Source: Apodospora peruviana (taxonomy: Eukaryota; Ascomycota; Sordariomycetes; Sordariales; Lasiosphaeriaceae). Taken from it: a stretch of DNA of 64,000 nt. The position numbers and the translations under genes were made by a program. Below are positions 1-12,723 of the stretch, one piece after another. How positions within the stretch are numbered: position 1 is the first letter of the stretch; every line of letters begins with the position of its first letter. The stretch spans positions 1,116,001 to 1,180,000 of the forward strand of contig JAUEDM010000001.1 of NCBI GenBank assembly GCA_033439685.1. The letters are read 5' to 3'. The notes beneath the pieces are model-generated. The model saw nothing but the letters and a program-made list of their open reading frames with translations. It had not been told where the DNA came from and did not search any database.

Positions 1-3000
1 TTTACGGGTGTTTATATAAAAAGGAGTTCATCTATACATGAGATTGGGTACCTAGTTCATGGGAGAGACGAAAAAAAATGGAAAAGAAAATTTGACAGCT
101 CTATTGTGTCCTTTTCCTTGATGCCGTCGGTTGTGAATCGTGATGGGTGGTGGTGACTTGTGGAGAATAGGGGTTAAATAGGGGAGGGGAGTAGATGTCT
201 TGTGTGGTTGGATAGGCTAGCAGTACTAGTAATACATACCACTGTTGTGAATGCATTGATGCCGACAAGATTGATGAGTGACCACACGAAAGAGCGACGG
301 GAGTTGTTCTGATGGTTGGAGTCGTCGATTTATATTCCAAGTACGGACAAGTCTATCCGTACTTGAGGCTCATGGTATATTCTATACAAAAGGAAAAACG
401 GACATTGCCCTACGACCGTTTTCCCCTCTCTCCGTTTTAGTTACACAAAGTCACGGGGCTTGCTTTGTTGACATTCATTACCGTACCTTCCTAGGGTAAC
501 CTATAACGCAATAAGGTAGTAATAACTGGCGTATTTTTGTAATCTCGTTTCGATAGATGCCCGGATGCCCGCCCGATGCTAGATTGGCTTTTTTTTTTTT
601 TGGGTTCATCTGACCTGCACATGCAAGGAACCGGCCGGATTCGGGTTGGGGCATTTTGGGCCTCTGATCGTGGAGAATCCCTGTTTTGGAGGCGTCATAC
701 TGGCTGGCTGATTGATTCGAGCATCACCAACAAAACACGTCCAATCGTGTTTGTGGGTGGGTGAGCAGCGGTTAGTGCACAGCAGCACACCTTTGAGACA
801 AACATCAGAGACACGCATGGCGAGATTTTGTGGCTGAGAGCAAGCGGAGAGATGGCGGAGCATTGCCAAAACATTTTGAAACAATGTCTCGAATGGGTCG
901 AATCGACCTCGGGGTGAGGGTTGGATTATGGGCAATACTATATTGGTGGTGAGATAAAGGGCGTTCATCTCAACTTTGAGATTTTATGACCCAGTCGGTG
1001 CTGCTGGAGGGCACCCGTACGTGTTATGATGTGTGCGCTATCTTCAGCTGGATTGGGGATGAATGAGATTGATTTCTAAATTGAAAAATGCAAAATTGCG
1101 GCCATCTTGTTTCTTGTTGGAGACAAATGGCAAAGCTTTGCCGGCATTGGAGACTGGATGATTGTCTCATCAACCCTGAATGAAGCCGGCGCAGTCTTGG
1201 CCTTGTGCGAGGGCTTCCAGCCAAGAATGCTCTGGTTCTGGCTAGTGGATGCAAGCCGAGAGAGCTTGGTCGCTGGATCGCAGCTCATTGCCGAGGGTCA
1301 CTCTCGGACTGCAGTGATGAACATTGGATATTTGGCTGGGTTGCATCGCTGGCGCATTTCGGTTGCAGTAGCAGCAAACTTTGGACTTCGTGTTGACTGA
1401 ACAACGGTCAAATATGACCCACCTCTGCTTGTCTTCTCGCTGTGTCGTGTGTCGCAGTCGCCTTTAGCTTCGTGAGCTTCAGGTTCAGGTCTCAAGCTCC
1501 AACCCCAGGACAATGCCGTTGTTGGTGAAGGAAAGTCGTGCATTGAGGGCAGTTTCCCTTTTGGGGGCCAAAGCAACATGATCACAGCATGTAGGCCCCG
1601 GCCTTTGGCTGTCAGGAACAACCACTAACATCATTTGGCTTTTGCTCGGCTGCAATCGACGGTATTTATTCGTACGACCTGTAATACATAATCACCGAGG
1701 TATATTGTGCTTTCAGGGCCCTCAAAAATGTGTACTTATAGCGACTACCATGGGCGAGGAATCGATAGATCACCTCCCCCCGGGCAACCGCCTTGTTTCC
1801 CCAGAGTTGAGGGCGGAGCTGGTCGCGGCCGGGTCGAAGCCACGTTGCGGGCCAGGCAATCTGAAAGAGATCAGAACAAAGAGTCGGCAAAAACGTTCTG
1901 GAAAAGGGGAAGTCAGGTGGATGACTGAGGTGGACGGCCGGCCACAGCTGCACCCCATATTCCACCACTTCTTCAGTAGCGTCCGTGGCTGGAACCACCT
2001 CCAGCACTGTTTTGCTGAAATTCGCAAGAGCCGTCCGCTCTCACTCGTCAGGTACGATCCGTACAATCAATCAGGTACGGGACATCCGTAGTGTTACTAG
2101 CCCCGTTAGGCATAGCCTAATTCACATTTGGAACACCTTTTCCCTTATATTCAGGGTCCAGAGCCAGTGAAGCCCAGGATTGGCCCCCCCATCAGTCCAC
2201 TGCAGCGCATGACCGTGTCCCTGTCGCAGGCCAACGCTGCCGGTCGGGTGGCAGGCTTCTTGTCCCAGTGTTTCTTCCCTTCCTCGGTCAAACGCCAAAC
2301 GTGACAATTCCCCTGTGTTTTCCGTGCTAATGTGGAGGCATCAAGTGGTCATGATTATTCTCTAAATGTCCATATCCTTTTTTGCGGCACTCACCCTCGC
2401 TGATACCGACACTCGCTCAACGTCGTCCAGTCGCTCGCTCGATTCCTACGAGTCGCTCGTTGTGCATCCGCCGACTCCTTTGGCTGCACTGCGCCGTCGT
2501 CACCGCGTTGCTTGCTCCCGTATCCAACAAACCTGAACCCGATCTCTCGCCCCGGCCGTGGATGCGCAACGAAACAATTCCCGGCGACGAAAACCTGCTT
2601 TGACATTGAAACAGACGACGCCTGCAAGCGACTCCTCAACGATATCGCCAGCGTTTCGACCGAAATCAGGATATCAGGACCCTTGGGAATTTATCCGCGT
2701 CTTGTTGTCTGGTTCCGACGTGGGCGATATTCTGTTGCGGCTCTCTTACTCGTTCTCTGCCCTTGCAGTTGCCCCCGTCTCCCGGTCGATCTCGCATGCT
2801 CTTTCGTCGCATCTTATCGGCCTCTCGTCACTCTCGGTTTTCGCCATTCGGGTTAACCTCATACCTCATGCGTCCCCGATAATTCTATCCCAGGACCGAC
2901 AGCACTCGCTGACGTTGCGGCCGTTCGGCCAACCTCGATTTCGCCATCGTCGTCTCACACGTCTATTGGAGTTTCGTCATTCCACTCACCCACGAGTCCG

Positions 3001-3115
3001 CGGCGCTGTCAAAAGTCGAATTCGAACGAAACCAACAATACCGAACCCTCGAAATACGACCCAACGCGATAGCGCAAGCCATTTGCCAACCCACGATCTG
3101 CCGCACAAAGTCAAC
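1..3115. other. Intergenic / probable long 5' leader, no gene supported
   Basis: Short open frames occur on both strands but none resembles a known family, has fungal splice structure or is longer than about 150 codons. A poly-T run lies near 590-601. The last 560 bases (2558-3115) are open in frame with the downstream Sel1 gene but contain no in-frame ATG, so they are best read as 5' untranslated leader rich in CGC/TCG-type words. Confidence 0.5.
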
Positions 3116-5469
3116 ATGTCTACAAACCGACCGGATTTCATCGATCTCAGGTCCAAGTCGCAAGCTTCGGTTTCGCGTCCCCTGAGGTCACCACGCCTTC
3201 ATGTCGCCGGCGAGGCCCCGCCCGAGCTGTCGCCTTTGGATGCGTTTGCTATGCAGAGTCGATTGTTGGTCAAACAACTAGAGGAGAGTGCGAAACAGGG
3301 TCGGCGAATGAGCCGCCTGCCTCCACTAACCACCGAAAGCCCCTTGGTTGTGCAGGGTAGGTCGGACTACTTTCGAACCTTGTCCGCGGAATCTGGTGAC
3401 GACGAGGGCGATGAAGTATCGCCCTCGATTATGGGCTTGGGCTTAAGGGCCGAGGTGGAAGAGAATCCCATCAACCGGCCTGCGTCCATGCATCCGCGGA
3501 TGAGCGGGATCGCGCCGCCTCCTTTGGACCATTCGTCTTTTCCTTTACCGACTCGCCCGAATGCCACTGCCCCGAAAATGGAGCCAACGAAGGAACTGGA
3601 TGATCGCGAAAACTTCTTCGGCATTGGTGCAAGGAGAGAACAGTCACCACCTCCAATGGACACCCACCTCGAGGTCCGAGCAGAGTCGAGGACAACGGTA
3701 TCAGAAGGTTACCCGCAGCAATCGCCGGTTCCCAGTTTCTCTACCTCTGGCTCGCCGGAGAGGCCTTACAAGCAAAACTCATTTGATGCCAATGGGCTTA
3801 TACCTCCACGCCCCTTATATTCCAAGCGATCGTCGAGCCTCATGTCCTCGGCTCTCGAATCCACAGACGAGGACGCCGTTAGTTCGTTAAGTACCTCATT
3901 CCATTCACAAGGACCGCGCAAGCTGTCTACGAGCAGCGGTGTTCTTTCTCCAGGGTTTCCCACTTATCAACGATCACCATCCATCTGCTCTGATGCATCG
4001 GGCCTACGACCTTCATTCAATTTTTCCAGACCATTGAGCAGAGCAGGCACGCCGAGCTTCGACTCGCCAGCTCGCCAAACATCATCCGACAGCCATGTAT
4101 CATTTCTCCTTGCTGATGATACAGCAAGCACACCAGTTAGTATGAACGGTGAAGGGTTCCCTGACACAACCGTCGACGGCAAAGCGGCTGCTCCCTCATA
4201 CATTTACTCCAAATTCTCCCTGCCTCGAGGGAAACTTCTTCAGAGGGGATCGGGAGACCCCCTTGACGAATCAACCCAGGCGCAAGTCACCAATGAGCAT
4301 CCGCCCATCATACCACTCACCAATGTCCAGACCTATCCTCCAATGGTCGGACAGCCACCGCCCTCTCCACCCACCAGGCCATCGACTGCTGCAGGAACCC
4401 GCCGGTTCGATGGAGAGCCCATTCTACGGCCGTCACTGGAGCCCAGTAAACTTAGCATTGAGGTATCCCGGCCGACACAGCAGCCCTCTCCAAACCCCAG
4501 CCTCCCATCAACAGACGGCGGGCGCCTGTCCGAAGACGTGTTAAGAGGTAGGCCGTTCGCGTCCTTACTTCGAGAGGCTTCGGGATCTCGACCTTCCATG
4601 TCCGTAACGACCAGCGACTCCGCCAGCACCATCAAGGCTGCGCGCTCCCAGCATTCAGTTGCGCCTACTATGTCTGACATGTCGGCGGATGAACACGTCA
4701 GCAAAGCCATTGCCCTACATGAGAAAGGGTCGCTGCAGGAATCGACATGGCATTTGAGGCACGCTGCGAAACAGGGACATCCTACGGGAATGCTGCTGTA
4801 TGCACTTGCTTGCCGGCATGGGTGGGGAATGCGCGCCAACCAGCGGGAAGGGGTGGAGTGGTTGAGAAAAGCGGCGGAGTCTGCGAGTTTGGAGATTGTG
4901 GACGATGAAGAGCGTGCTAAAGAGGGCGGGAGCAGCAAGGGCCCCAGCGTTGATGTGGTGGAGAGGAAGACCCGGAAGGCTCAGTTCGCGCTGAGTATTT
5001 ATGAGCTTGGGGTAAGCCATATGAATGGATGGGGGATTGAGCAAGATAAGGCTCTTGCCTTGAGGTGCTTTGAGATCGCCGGGTGTAAGTCTTCATTCTT
5101 TGTTATCCCCTGATCTGATGCGGATGTATGCTGACACGTTGATATAGCATGGGGTGATGTCGACGCACTTGCCGAGGCCGGTTTCTGCTACGCCAAGGGC
5201 ATTGGCTGCAAGAAGAATCTCAAGAAGAGTTCCAAGTTTTACCGCGAGGCCGAGGCAAAGGGAATGAGTATGGTCGGGAATAGCTGGTATATTATACTCA
5301 CCATTGGCTTCGAGACTGCTGGAAACCAGAACTGATAAACGCTCTGTGTTTTAGGATACACAAGGCTAAATATGATGACGACAAGGAGTCTATCAAGTCG
5401 GACAAGGCATCGTCTCGGTCAAAGTCGAAACCGAGAAAAGGGCTCTTTGGCAGGAAGTCGAGCGCTTAG
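3116..5469 (+). CDS. Sel1-repeat protein, Nif1/Dsf2-like
   Basis: Three exons are inferred: 3116-5084, 5148-5286 and 5355-5469, giving about 740 residues. Donors are GTAAGT (5085) and GTATAT (5287); both introns end in TAG and keep frame. The start MSTNRPDFIDL at 3116 is the first in-frame ATG. Residues 1 to about 520 are Ser/Pro-rich and look disordered. From about residue 526 there are Sel1-type helical repeats (AIALHEKGSLQESTWHLRHA, then WGMRANQREGVEWLRKAA, then a third spanning the exon junctions with AEAGFCYAKGIGCKKN). The tail is basic (KPRKGLFGRKSSA) and has no CaaX box, unlike Skt5/Chs4 chitin synthase activators. Fungal proteins of this layout are usually named cell cycle inhibitor Nif1 or Dsf2; in fission yeast Nif1 acts on the Nim1/Cdr1 mitotic kinase. 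That role is inferred from family only. Confidence 0.85.
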
Positions 5470-6546
5470 TAGGCGAGCCAACGAAACGAGCGAATAATCG
5501 ACCAAGCAACTGAAAAGGAGAGACCAAGCGAAAGAGAAAACAATATGCCTTTGACGATAACGACAACAAAAGAAAACTGCATCATCATCATTACCCAATA
5601 TCATTAACCAACCTATACCCATGCCCTCATCATTATGCTCGGAGTTTTCGTCTTTTATTTGTCTTCTCAGGGATTACCGCTTTCTCCAACCCCATAACAC
5701 CATCTTCACCGACGGGGAGAGGCGCGCGATGCGGCTTTCACTTTGTCAAATAGTCTTTTAGATTTGTCAAAGTTTTTTTCTGCTTCTTTTTTTGTTTGGA
5801 TTCTTTCAAAGCCATATTTGCGCAGCGAGTTCGTGGCGCTCTTTTTTTTGCTTCACAAAACTCCTTCCACACTTTTTTCTCTTTTTCTGGCGCCACAATT
5901 ACGACACAATATCTTTCTGGGGCTGTTGGTTTGGTTTGAGGGTTTCCCATATAGCGCCGCCTTTGTTTATTCTGAAAAGCCCCCTTGTGTTCATAGGGTC
6001 AACAACGGACTGAAATCTGGCTTGTACGTAGTGTACCTAAGGTAGTTAACAACTAATCTTTTCGATGTATCTATCTGTTAATGTGTATGCTGTTGTACTG
6101 GTGACATACTTGCAGATACAACAAGTCTATCTATCATAGGTACCAAAGGTAGGTATCGAAATGGGATCAACCTCTAAGGCTATATGAAAGATATTTAGAA
6201 TTGTCAAATGAATTATGGACCTTGTTCATCTCTTTTAGACTTAGCTTTTAGGCGCGATCTCCGGGGGGGGGAGGGAGGTATAAGTTTGTCGGTATATCAG
6301 GCGGCCGGGTCTGCGGATCTACTACCAGGCAAGGTCGGTCGGTCGGAACTATCATGGATACCGAACGGCAATGTAAGCTTGATTAGTTGTAATATGAACG
6401 AGCACAAATAGACCGCCAAACGAGTAATTAAAGTAGTAGTAATCAGTCCGTTTTTGTCATGATCCGACATATTGGTACAAAAGGCGCGCTCGTGTCTGAT
6501 GAATCTCTATCTCGCTTCCTCCTCCTCCATCTTCTCCATATCTGCC
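5470..6546. other. Convergent intergenic region (3' UTRs)
   Basis: This lies between the convergent Sel1-protein and proteasome genes and probably holds both 3' UTRs. It is AT-rich and pyrimidine-rich at 5640-5950, and carries a run of nine G near 6262-6270. It also has two TAGGTA-type words (6034-6045 and 6138-6156). No gene is supported. Confidence 0.5.
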
Positions 6547-7460
6547 CTACGTATCCACCTCCATCTTGTCGTCACCGCCCTCTTCCGCAGCAGCAGTACT
6601 AAGCTCGTGCACGCTGACGTAGTTGCCCAAGTCCTCCTTGCGAATGATCTTCTCGTTGAGCACCGCGGTCGTGCCCCTCCTGAAGACGTAGCTCCGCAGC
6701 TTGGGCACGCGCTCGTTGGGCTTGACGTAGTTGCGTTTGAGGGTGGTCTTGTCGGCCGTGATGATGGCCACGTCGACGTTGCTTCCGGAGCCCAGATCAT
6801 TGAAGATACCTGACTGGATGGCCTGACTACAGAGCTCGACGGCTTCGTCTCGAGTCATGCTCGGCTTCCAGAGCGTCTCGAAGACGGACATGGCGGCCAG
6901 CGAGCCGGAGCCCATGGTCACATAGGGCAGCTTGTCGGTCGACCCGTGCGCGTGGACGGTGAAGAGGTGAGTTCCCGTCGGGTCGACGCCCGCGACCACG
7001 AGGTAGGCGCCGATGTGGCCCTGGTAGCGGAAGAGGTGTTGCTTGAGGAGGGTCATGCAGGTCACGACGCGCGGCTTGCGGCCGGTGCTGAGGGAGTGCA
7101 GCTCGAGCTGGGAGCTGATCAGGGCGGTGGTGAACTCGGTATCGGCGGCCGTACCGGCGCCCGCGCACCAGATGTTTGGCGAGATGTAGTGGAGCTTTTC
7201 GCAGTTCTTGTCGGCGACGATGGGACCTGAGGTTGCTCGTGTGTCGGCGGCGATCTTGGAAGGTTGAACACAAGGTTAGAGAGCGAGCTTAGCTAGTCTA
7301 TCTGAAGGGGTTTGGATTGAAGGAAACTACTCACCACCACACCGCCATCAAATATGCATCCTACAATGGTTGTTCCGGTGCTGGTCGCCTTGGGCAGCGA
7401 CATGCCCCGGGCGCATAACGCAGCATTGCGGTTGTAATTGGAGAAGTCGAAGCCCGGCAT
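6547..7460 (-). CDS. PUP1: 20S proteasome subunit beta2 (beta type-7)
   Basis: This is the trypsin-like catalytic beta subunit of the 20S core, an N-terminal-threonine protease. Two exons: 7460-7335 and 7254-6547, with a GTGAGT donor and AAG acceptor; the product is 277 residues. The propeptide begins MPGFDFSNYNRNAALCARG. The autoprocessing site is in ATSTG|TTIVGC, so Thr30 becomes the nucleophile. VVIAADTRATSG carries the conserved Asp, and PIVADKNCEKLHY the conserved Lys. GSGSLAAMSVFE and LGSGSNVDVAII are further family blocks. The C-terminal arm is typical of beta2, which wraps around beta3, and ends DDKMEVDT. The first-choice ATG (7460) matches the known length of fungal beta2. An upstream in-frame ATG at 7760 would add 100 residues without family support. 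It is divergent from the nucleoporin gene across about 820 bp. Confidence 0.96.
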
Positions 7461-8280
7461 CGTGATGTTTGTTTGATTCTGGCGCACGCGGGAGACTAGA
7501 CTGCAGGGTGTTGAGTTTCGATTCACGTGAGCTCGCGGTCGTACGTTCGGTTCTTCTGCGGAAATCGATTTGAAAAGAGGCTGATGTTCGGTGATGTGGT
7601 ATCTACTGTTGGATGGGTAGGATGTTGCTGAGTGGTGAACTGGGGAGCTGATGACGAGGCTAAAAGCTGCCTTCTGGGGATCGATGGCCGCAAGGCAACG
7701 GAGCTGCAGGCGACGACGCGCTGAAGGGGTGTCAGCCCAGGCGTGCCAGGGGGGTTCCATAATTAAGAAAGTGGCCCAAGCTCCCCCACACGTGATTGTG
7801 AGCTAGCCCAGATTCGCGAGGTGCTACGGTTGAAATTCTGCAGGGATGCTTGGGTTAGCAACCGCGACAACGCTGAGCCAGGCACGACAGGCAGAAAAAT
7901 CCCTGGGTCGTGTCTCAACCAACACTAGAAAGTGCTCGGCCGCTTTATAGACAGGTTAGTTCCTTTTCTTTTCTTGTCGTCACACTCACAACATTCCCAA
8001 CAACGCATTCCTCATTCTACGACCTGAGCGTTCTATTCTCGTCGCAAATCGTTTCGTTGGCCCCTCCGTGAGGTTCTCAAGGTGCTTTGTCGACCTCGGC
8101 CTAGGCTAGAGCTGCCTGTCCGAACCAACCCAACCCAGCAACGCCGAACCCAAACCGGCGCACTCGTCCATTTTTCCTTCTCTTCGCTGGTCTCTCAACG
8201 TTTGAGAGCGAATCCCAATGCTAACGCACAACTTATGAAAGTCGAGTCCTCTCTCCAAAGGCGGGTATATCGCAACAGTC
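7461..8280. promoter_or_regulatory. Divergent promoter region, beta2 / Nup159
   Basis: About 820 bp separate the two start codons of these divergently transcribed housekeeping genes, so both promoters should lie here. I see no TATA box in a convincing place. Pyrimidine-rich leader sequence (7950-8040) precedes the nucleoporin start. Confidence 0.45.
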
Positions 8281-11200
8281 ATGGCCTTCAGCTTTGGCAA
8301 TGCCAATAGTGCCCTGTCAGGCGGTGCCGCTGGCGGGGCAGGAGGACTGACACAAGGTGGCGACCTGGAAGTGATTCAGACTGAGGTGAGTGACCGACTG
8401 ACGGCCAGAGGTCGTCTTGTGTCTTGTGCTGACAGTGGTGGATAGGGTCTTGGCTTCCTCTCTCTTGCCGGCGAAGCCAAAGTCCAACTGACATCGCGCT
8501 GGTCACCTCCACCGGCCCCGACAGCACATCTTATCAGCATCGCATCTCGCAAGGGCCTAGTCGCCGCCGCGGGCCCCGACGCTGTTCACATCGCAACGAC
8601 CGATGCGGTACGGAAAGCCTTTCAGGGCGAGAAGAGCACCGACAGTGAAGTGCGGCCGTTTACTCCCCAGGCGAAACTTCCCCTTCCATTTCGGATCTCG
8701 CAGCTGGCTTTTACAGCCGATGAACAGTACCTTGTCATTTCTGCCGAGTCCGGCGGAGGCCTGGCGGTATATGATGTCCAGGCCGTTACACAGGGGTCCA
8801 CGCAAGCTGCGTTTGAGCTCAACACGAGTAACGAAACTCTACGAGCCCTTGTGCCTAATCCAATGCCCGAACTGGCAAGCTTCTGCGCCATTGTCACCAC
8901 CAATGGCAATCTCTTCATGGCCAACCTAACGGACCGGAATCTTATCTCGGGAGCCAACGGCCCAACCCTTCGGTCTCAGGTCAGCTGCGCGGCCTGGAGC
9001 ACGAAGGGCAAACAGATTGTTGCGGGCATGGCGGACGGTACCATCTACCAAATGACTCCGGATGGGACAGAAAAGGCGCGTATCCCGAAGCCGCCAGCCT
9101 TGGGCGATTACCATGTCGCCTCCGTGACTTGGCTGGAGAATCACGTGTTCCTTGTGGTGCACAACGCAACGAACAGTCAAGCACCCGCCGTATACCATAT
9201 CATCACGAGACACCAAGCTGCGGGTGCGCCGCCGACTTTCACCTATCAGAAAATTACGGATCCGGTCGAGCCTTTCACAGCAGAGAAGGTTCCACACCAT
9301 TCGGTGCTCAGGTTGAGAGACTTCCCACCAAACCTCCAGGACCTCCTTATGGTAGCATCAACTGCGACTGAGAGTATTGGACTCTTGACGCGCTCCAAGA
9401 CACCATTGACAAGTGACAAGCCGGCCGAATCGATCACAGGCGTCTTCACAACAACGGAACTTGCAGATGACTCTAGGCGCGCGCAGCTGCCCATGAGTGA
9501 AGACTTGACCGAAACGTTTCCTATCGGAACGGCTATTGACCTGTCAAGCAAGGACAAGGTGTACAAACCCATCCCTACAGATGAGATTCAAGAGTCTCCA
9601 GGGCCGCTCCCCGGACTATGGGTACTTAATAACGAAGGTGTCTTAGCTTCATGGTGGATCGTCTACAATGAGTCTATCCGCTCAGGAACAACTTATCCTG
9701 AGCTTGCTGGTGCAGATGCAACTACCTCTGCCGCCCAACCAGCGCCTGCTATCAGTTCACTGCCAACGGCATTTGCTTCTCCCATGACCAAAACTCCTTC
9801 GGCGTTTGGCACCCCGGTCAACGCTGCTCCTGGGTTTGGCCAACCAAGTTTTGGGGCAAAGGCATCTCCTTGGTCATCATCTACCCTAGCTGCCTCAGCC
9901 GCCCCGGCCTTCGGCTCAAGCAGCTTTGGGAACAAGCCGGCGTCCGCCGTGCCGACTTTTGGCACACCGTCTTTCGGGGCTAGTTCCGCGGCTCCAGCTT
10001 TTGGTCAGTCTGGGCTTACGCCGAAAGCATCACCGTGGGCTTCGGCATCAACTGGAACCTCGACACCGGCATTCGGACAGTCTGGTCTCACCAGCTCTGG
10101 CCCAAGTCCCGGTAAGGTCTTTGGTAGTGCCAGCACTTCCTCCCCCAGCGGCCCCAGTGGTTTTGCAAATTTTGCAAGCAAAGGTAGCGGGTTTGGATCG
10201 TTCGGTGCTGTTCCAAGCGGAGCTAGCGCCTTTGCATCCAAGACCGGGAGTGCTTTTGCTTCAAGTGCGCCCGAAGTGTCGATGGATGCAGATACGGCAT
10301 TCCCCCCTCCATCTGCGAAGCCCAGCGCTTTGCCGGGCGCTGCGTCGTCCCCCTTTGGGTCTCAGGGGAGCTTCGTTCTAGGCACAACTTTCAAAGCTGA
10401 CCCCAAGACAGCCAATGAAAATGAAAAGCCAACAGAGGGTAAGGGTGGCTCGCTGTTTGGAAGTGGCTTCGGCCTTTCCCTAGGCGATACTGCAAACCAG
10501 CAAGGCGCTTCTGACACTAAGGATGAAGACATGGATGCCGCGACTCCAGCGGCTGTTCCGGATCGGCCAAAGTCGATCTTTAGCACTGATTCTACGACTC
10601 CGACCTCCACGCCAGCACCCCAGAAGTTTGACTTTAAGACGGTGTCTGGCGCATCATCCGGATCCAATATCTTTGCCCCGAAGCCAGCATCTTCGGCAGG
10701 ATTCTCTACTCTATTTGGCACGCCGAAGGCATCTCCAGTCGAAGCATCTACCACTCCCGGATCACCGAAAATCAAGGTGGAAGAAGAAGGTAAAGAAAAC
10801 TTGGCAGACATACCTGAGGCTCCTCTCCCGCCGGATACTACTAGTAAGGCGGTCTTCCCACTTGGCGATTCGTCTTCATCAGGATCATCATACTCACCAG
10901 GAACAGTACTCAAAACACCAACCAAGGCCACCGCTACCCCGCCTCCGGATAGCGTCGGCCGGTCACCCCCTATCAAGACCGAACCGTCACCTTCGCCAGA
11001 AGTTGAGGCTGAACCGGCACCTTTGCCACCAGATTTCCTTCCGAAACCGGCAGCACAGAAATCTCCTATGCTTCCTGCCGTCCCCGATGGTCCCGAGGAA
11101 GGTGAACTAACCGATGAAGGTGAACTGACTGAGGAGGCTGAGCACGACGAGGAGGAAGGCGATGAGGGAAGTGAGCCTGCTAGTGAGGGTAGCGGTATTG

Positions 11201-12723
11201 ACGTCGGCAAGGACCTCAGCCCTACGGTCGAGTTAGGGGGCCAGACTCCTGGCTTTACACCGCAAAGCTCATTTGGCGGGATGGGTACAAGTACATTCTC
11301 GACAATTTCACGCTCTGAAGCCGAGCCAGGACGTCCATTGTTTGGCGAGATAAGCAATGCCCCGCCGCTTTTTCCCAAGCAGGTGCCACAGAGCCCTCGG
11401 TCGCCCAGCCCGGTTCGTGGCGCTCACCGACCCAATCTCCTCAGGGACAGCACTCGATCCTTCAGTGCTCCAGGAGTTGCTTCACAGATTCTGGGCAGAA
11501 AATCACAGCCACCCCAGCCAAACTTCACCTCCAGTCTGCGACCGCCGCCTCCTGTTGATCCTAATGTGGAAGCGCAGCGGAGGTTAGCGGCGAAGAGGGA
11601 GGCAGAAGAGAAGGTTCTTGTCGACCCCGAGGATGAAGGAATCCAACAGATCCTGAACTCCAAGATCGAGCCAACTCTGGATATGAATGAGTTCCTTGCC
11701 GTTGACCAAAAGCTCGAGCTCGCACAATCTTCGGAGCGTGACGGGATCCCTGTGGCTTGTGAGGCCCTGTGGCGAGATATCAATCGTATGATTGATAGAT
11801 TGGGCTTGAATTCTCGGTCGTTGCAGTCGTTCATCCTCGGCCACACCACTCTGTACAAAAAGACTGATCGAACCAAGGATGATCTTGAAAAGCCTGATGA
11901 GTGGGTCCTAATCGAGGCTGAAGAATTGGGCTATATGGTTGAGAACGAGCTAGCGCAAGATCTGGAAGCCGGCAGGCTGAAGGATGTTGAAGAAACCGAA
12001 GCTGCTATCCAGAGTCTCAATCGCGACCTGGCCAAGCTCCGCCTAAAGGAAGAAGATATGCGCAAGATTATCATGTCCCAAGTCGACCCTGATCAGATCG
12101 CTGTCGCAAAATCCATCCCGCTGAGTGCGGAGCAGGCGACCCAGCAGAACGAGCTGCGGAGGTCGTATACCAACTTCTCCAACCTCCTAGCTGAGGCTGA
12201 AGAGGCGCTCACCATGCTTAGGGCAAAAATCGCCTCGGCGGGCGGAGCTTCTGGCAAAACCACGGTGCCCACAGTCGAGGCAGTCATTCGCACAATCAAC
12301 AAGTTGACGAATATGGCGATGAAGAAAAGCGGCGACATCGACGTGCTGGAGAACCAGATGCGCCGGCTGAGGCTGGGCTCGCTCGGGCCGAATGGTAGCC
12401 CGGCACCGCGCAGCCGGGAGGGATCGCCGTTTGTTGGCGGCGCATCGTTGTTGGGGACGCCTCAGAAGAAGTCAGCGTTGGCCATGTCGATGATGACGCC
12501 TGAGCGGGGGATGAGGGACTCACTTGCCTCGTCGGTTGCGTCGTACGGTGGAGCGAGGTCCCTTGGGACCCCGTCGCCGAGGAAGAAGATGAACAAGTTT
12601 ACCGAGGAGGAGACGCGGAGGGTGCGGGAGAAGCAGACGAGGCGGAAGGCGGTGTTTGGGCTGATGAAGGCCAGTTTGGAAAAGTCCGGTCCTAATCTTT
12701 CGAGGCTTGGGGATGATGACTGA
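8281..12723 (+). CDS. NUP159: FG nucleoporin Nup159/Nup214-like
   Basis: This is a cytoplasmic-face nuclear pore protein that docks the Dbp5 helicase during mRNA export. Exon 1 is 8281-8385 (MAFSFGNANSALSGG...), the intron has a GTGAGT donor and TAG acceptor, and exon 2 is 8446-12723; the product is 1460 residues. Residues about 35-440 match the N-terminal seven-bladed beta-propeller (GLGFLSLAGEAKVQLTSRW, VSCAAWSTKGKQIVAGMADG, PGLWVLNNEGVLASWW). Residues about 480-715 are an FG-repeat zone with many SFG/AFG/GFG motifs spaced by Ser, Ala and Pro. An acidic stretch (about 917-950, EEGELTDEGELTEEAEHDEE) follows. Residues about 1070-1330 are charged heptad-like helices that fit the coiled coil binding Nup82/Nsp1. 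The domain order fits Nup159. A 338-codon antisense frame opposite the FG/Pro-rich part is a shadow. Confidence 0.93.

Noticed and set aside
10362..11378. Minus-strand open frame of 338 codons inside the nucleoporin gene
   Set aside because: Shadow of the Ser/Pro/Gly/Glu-rich part of Nup159; low complexity with no motif.
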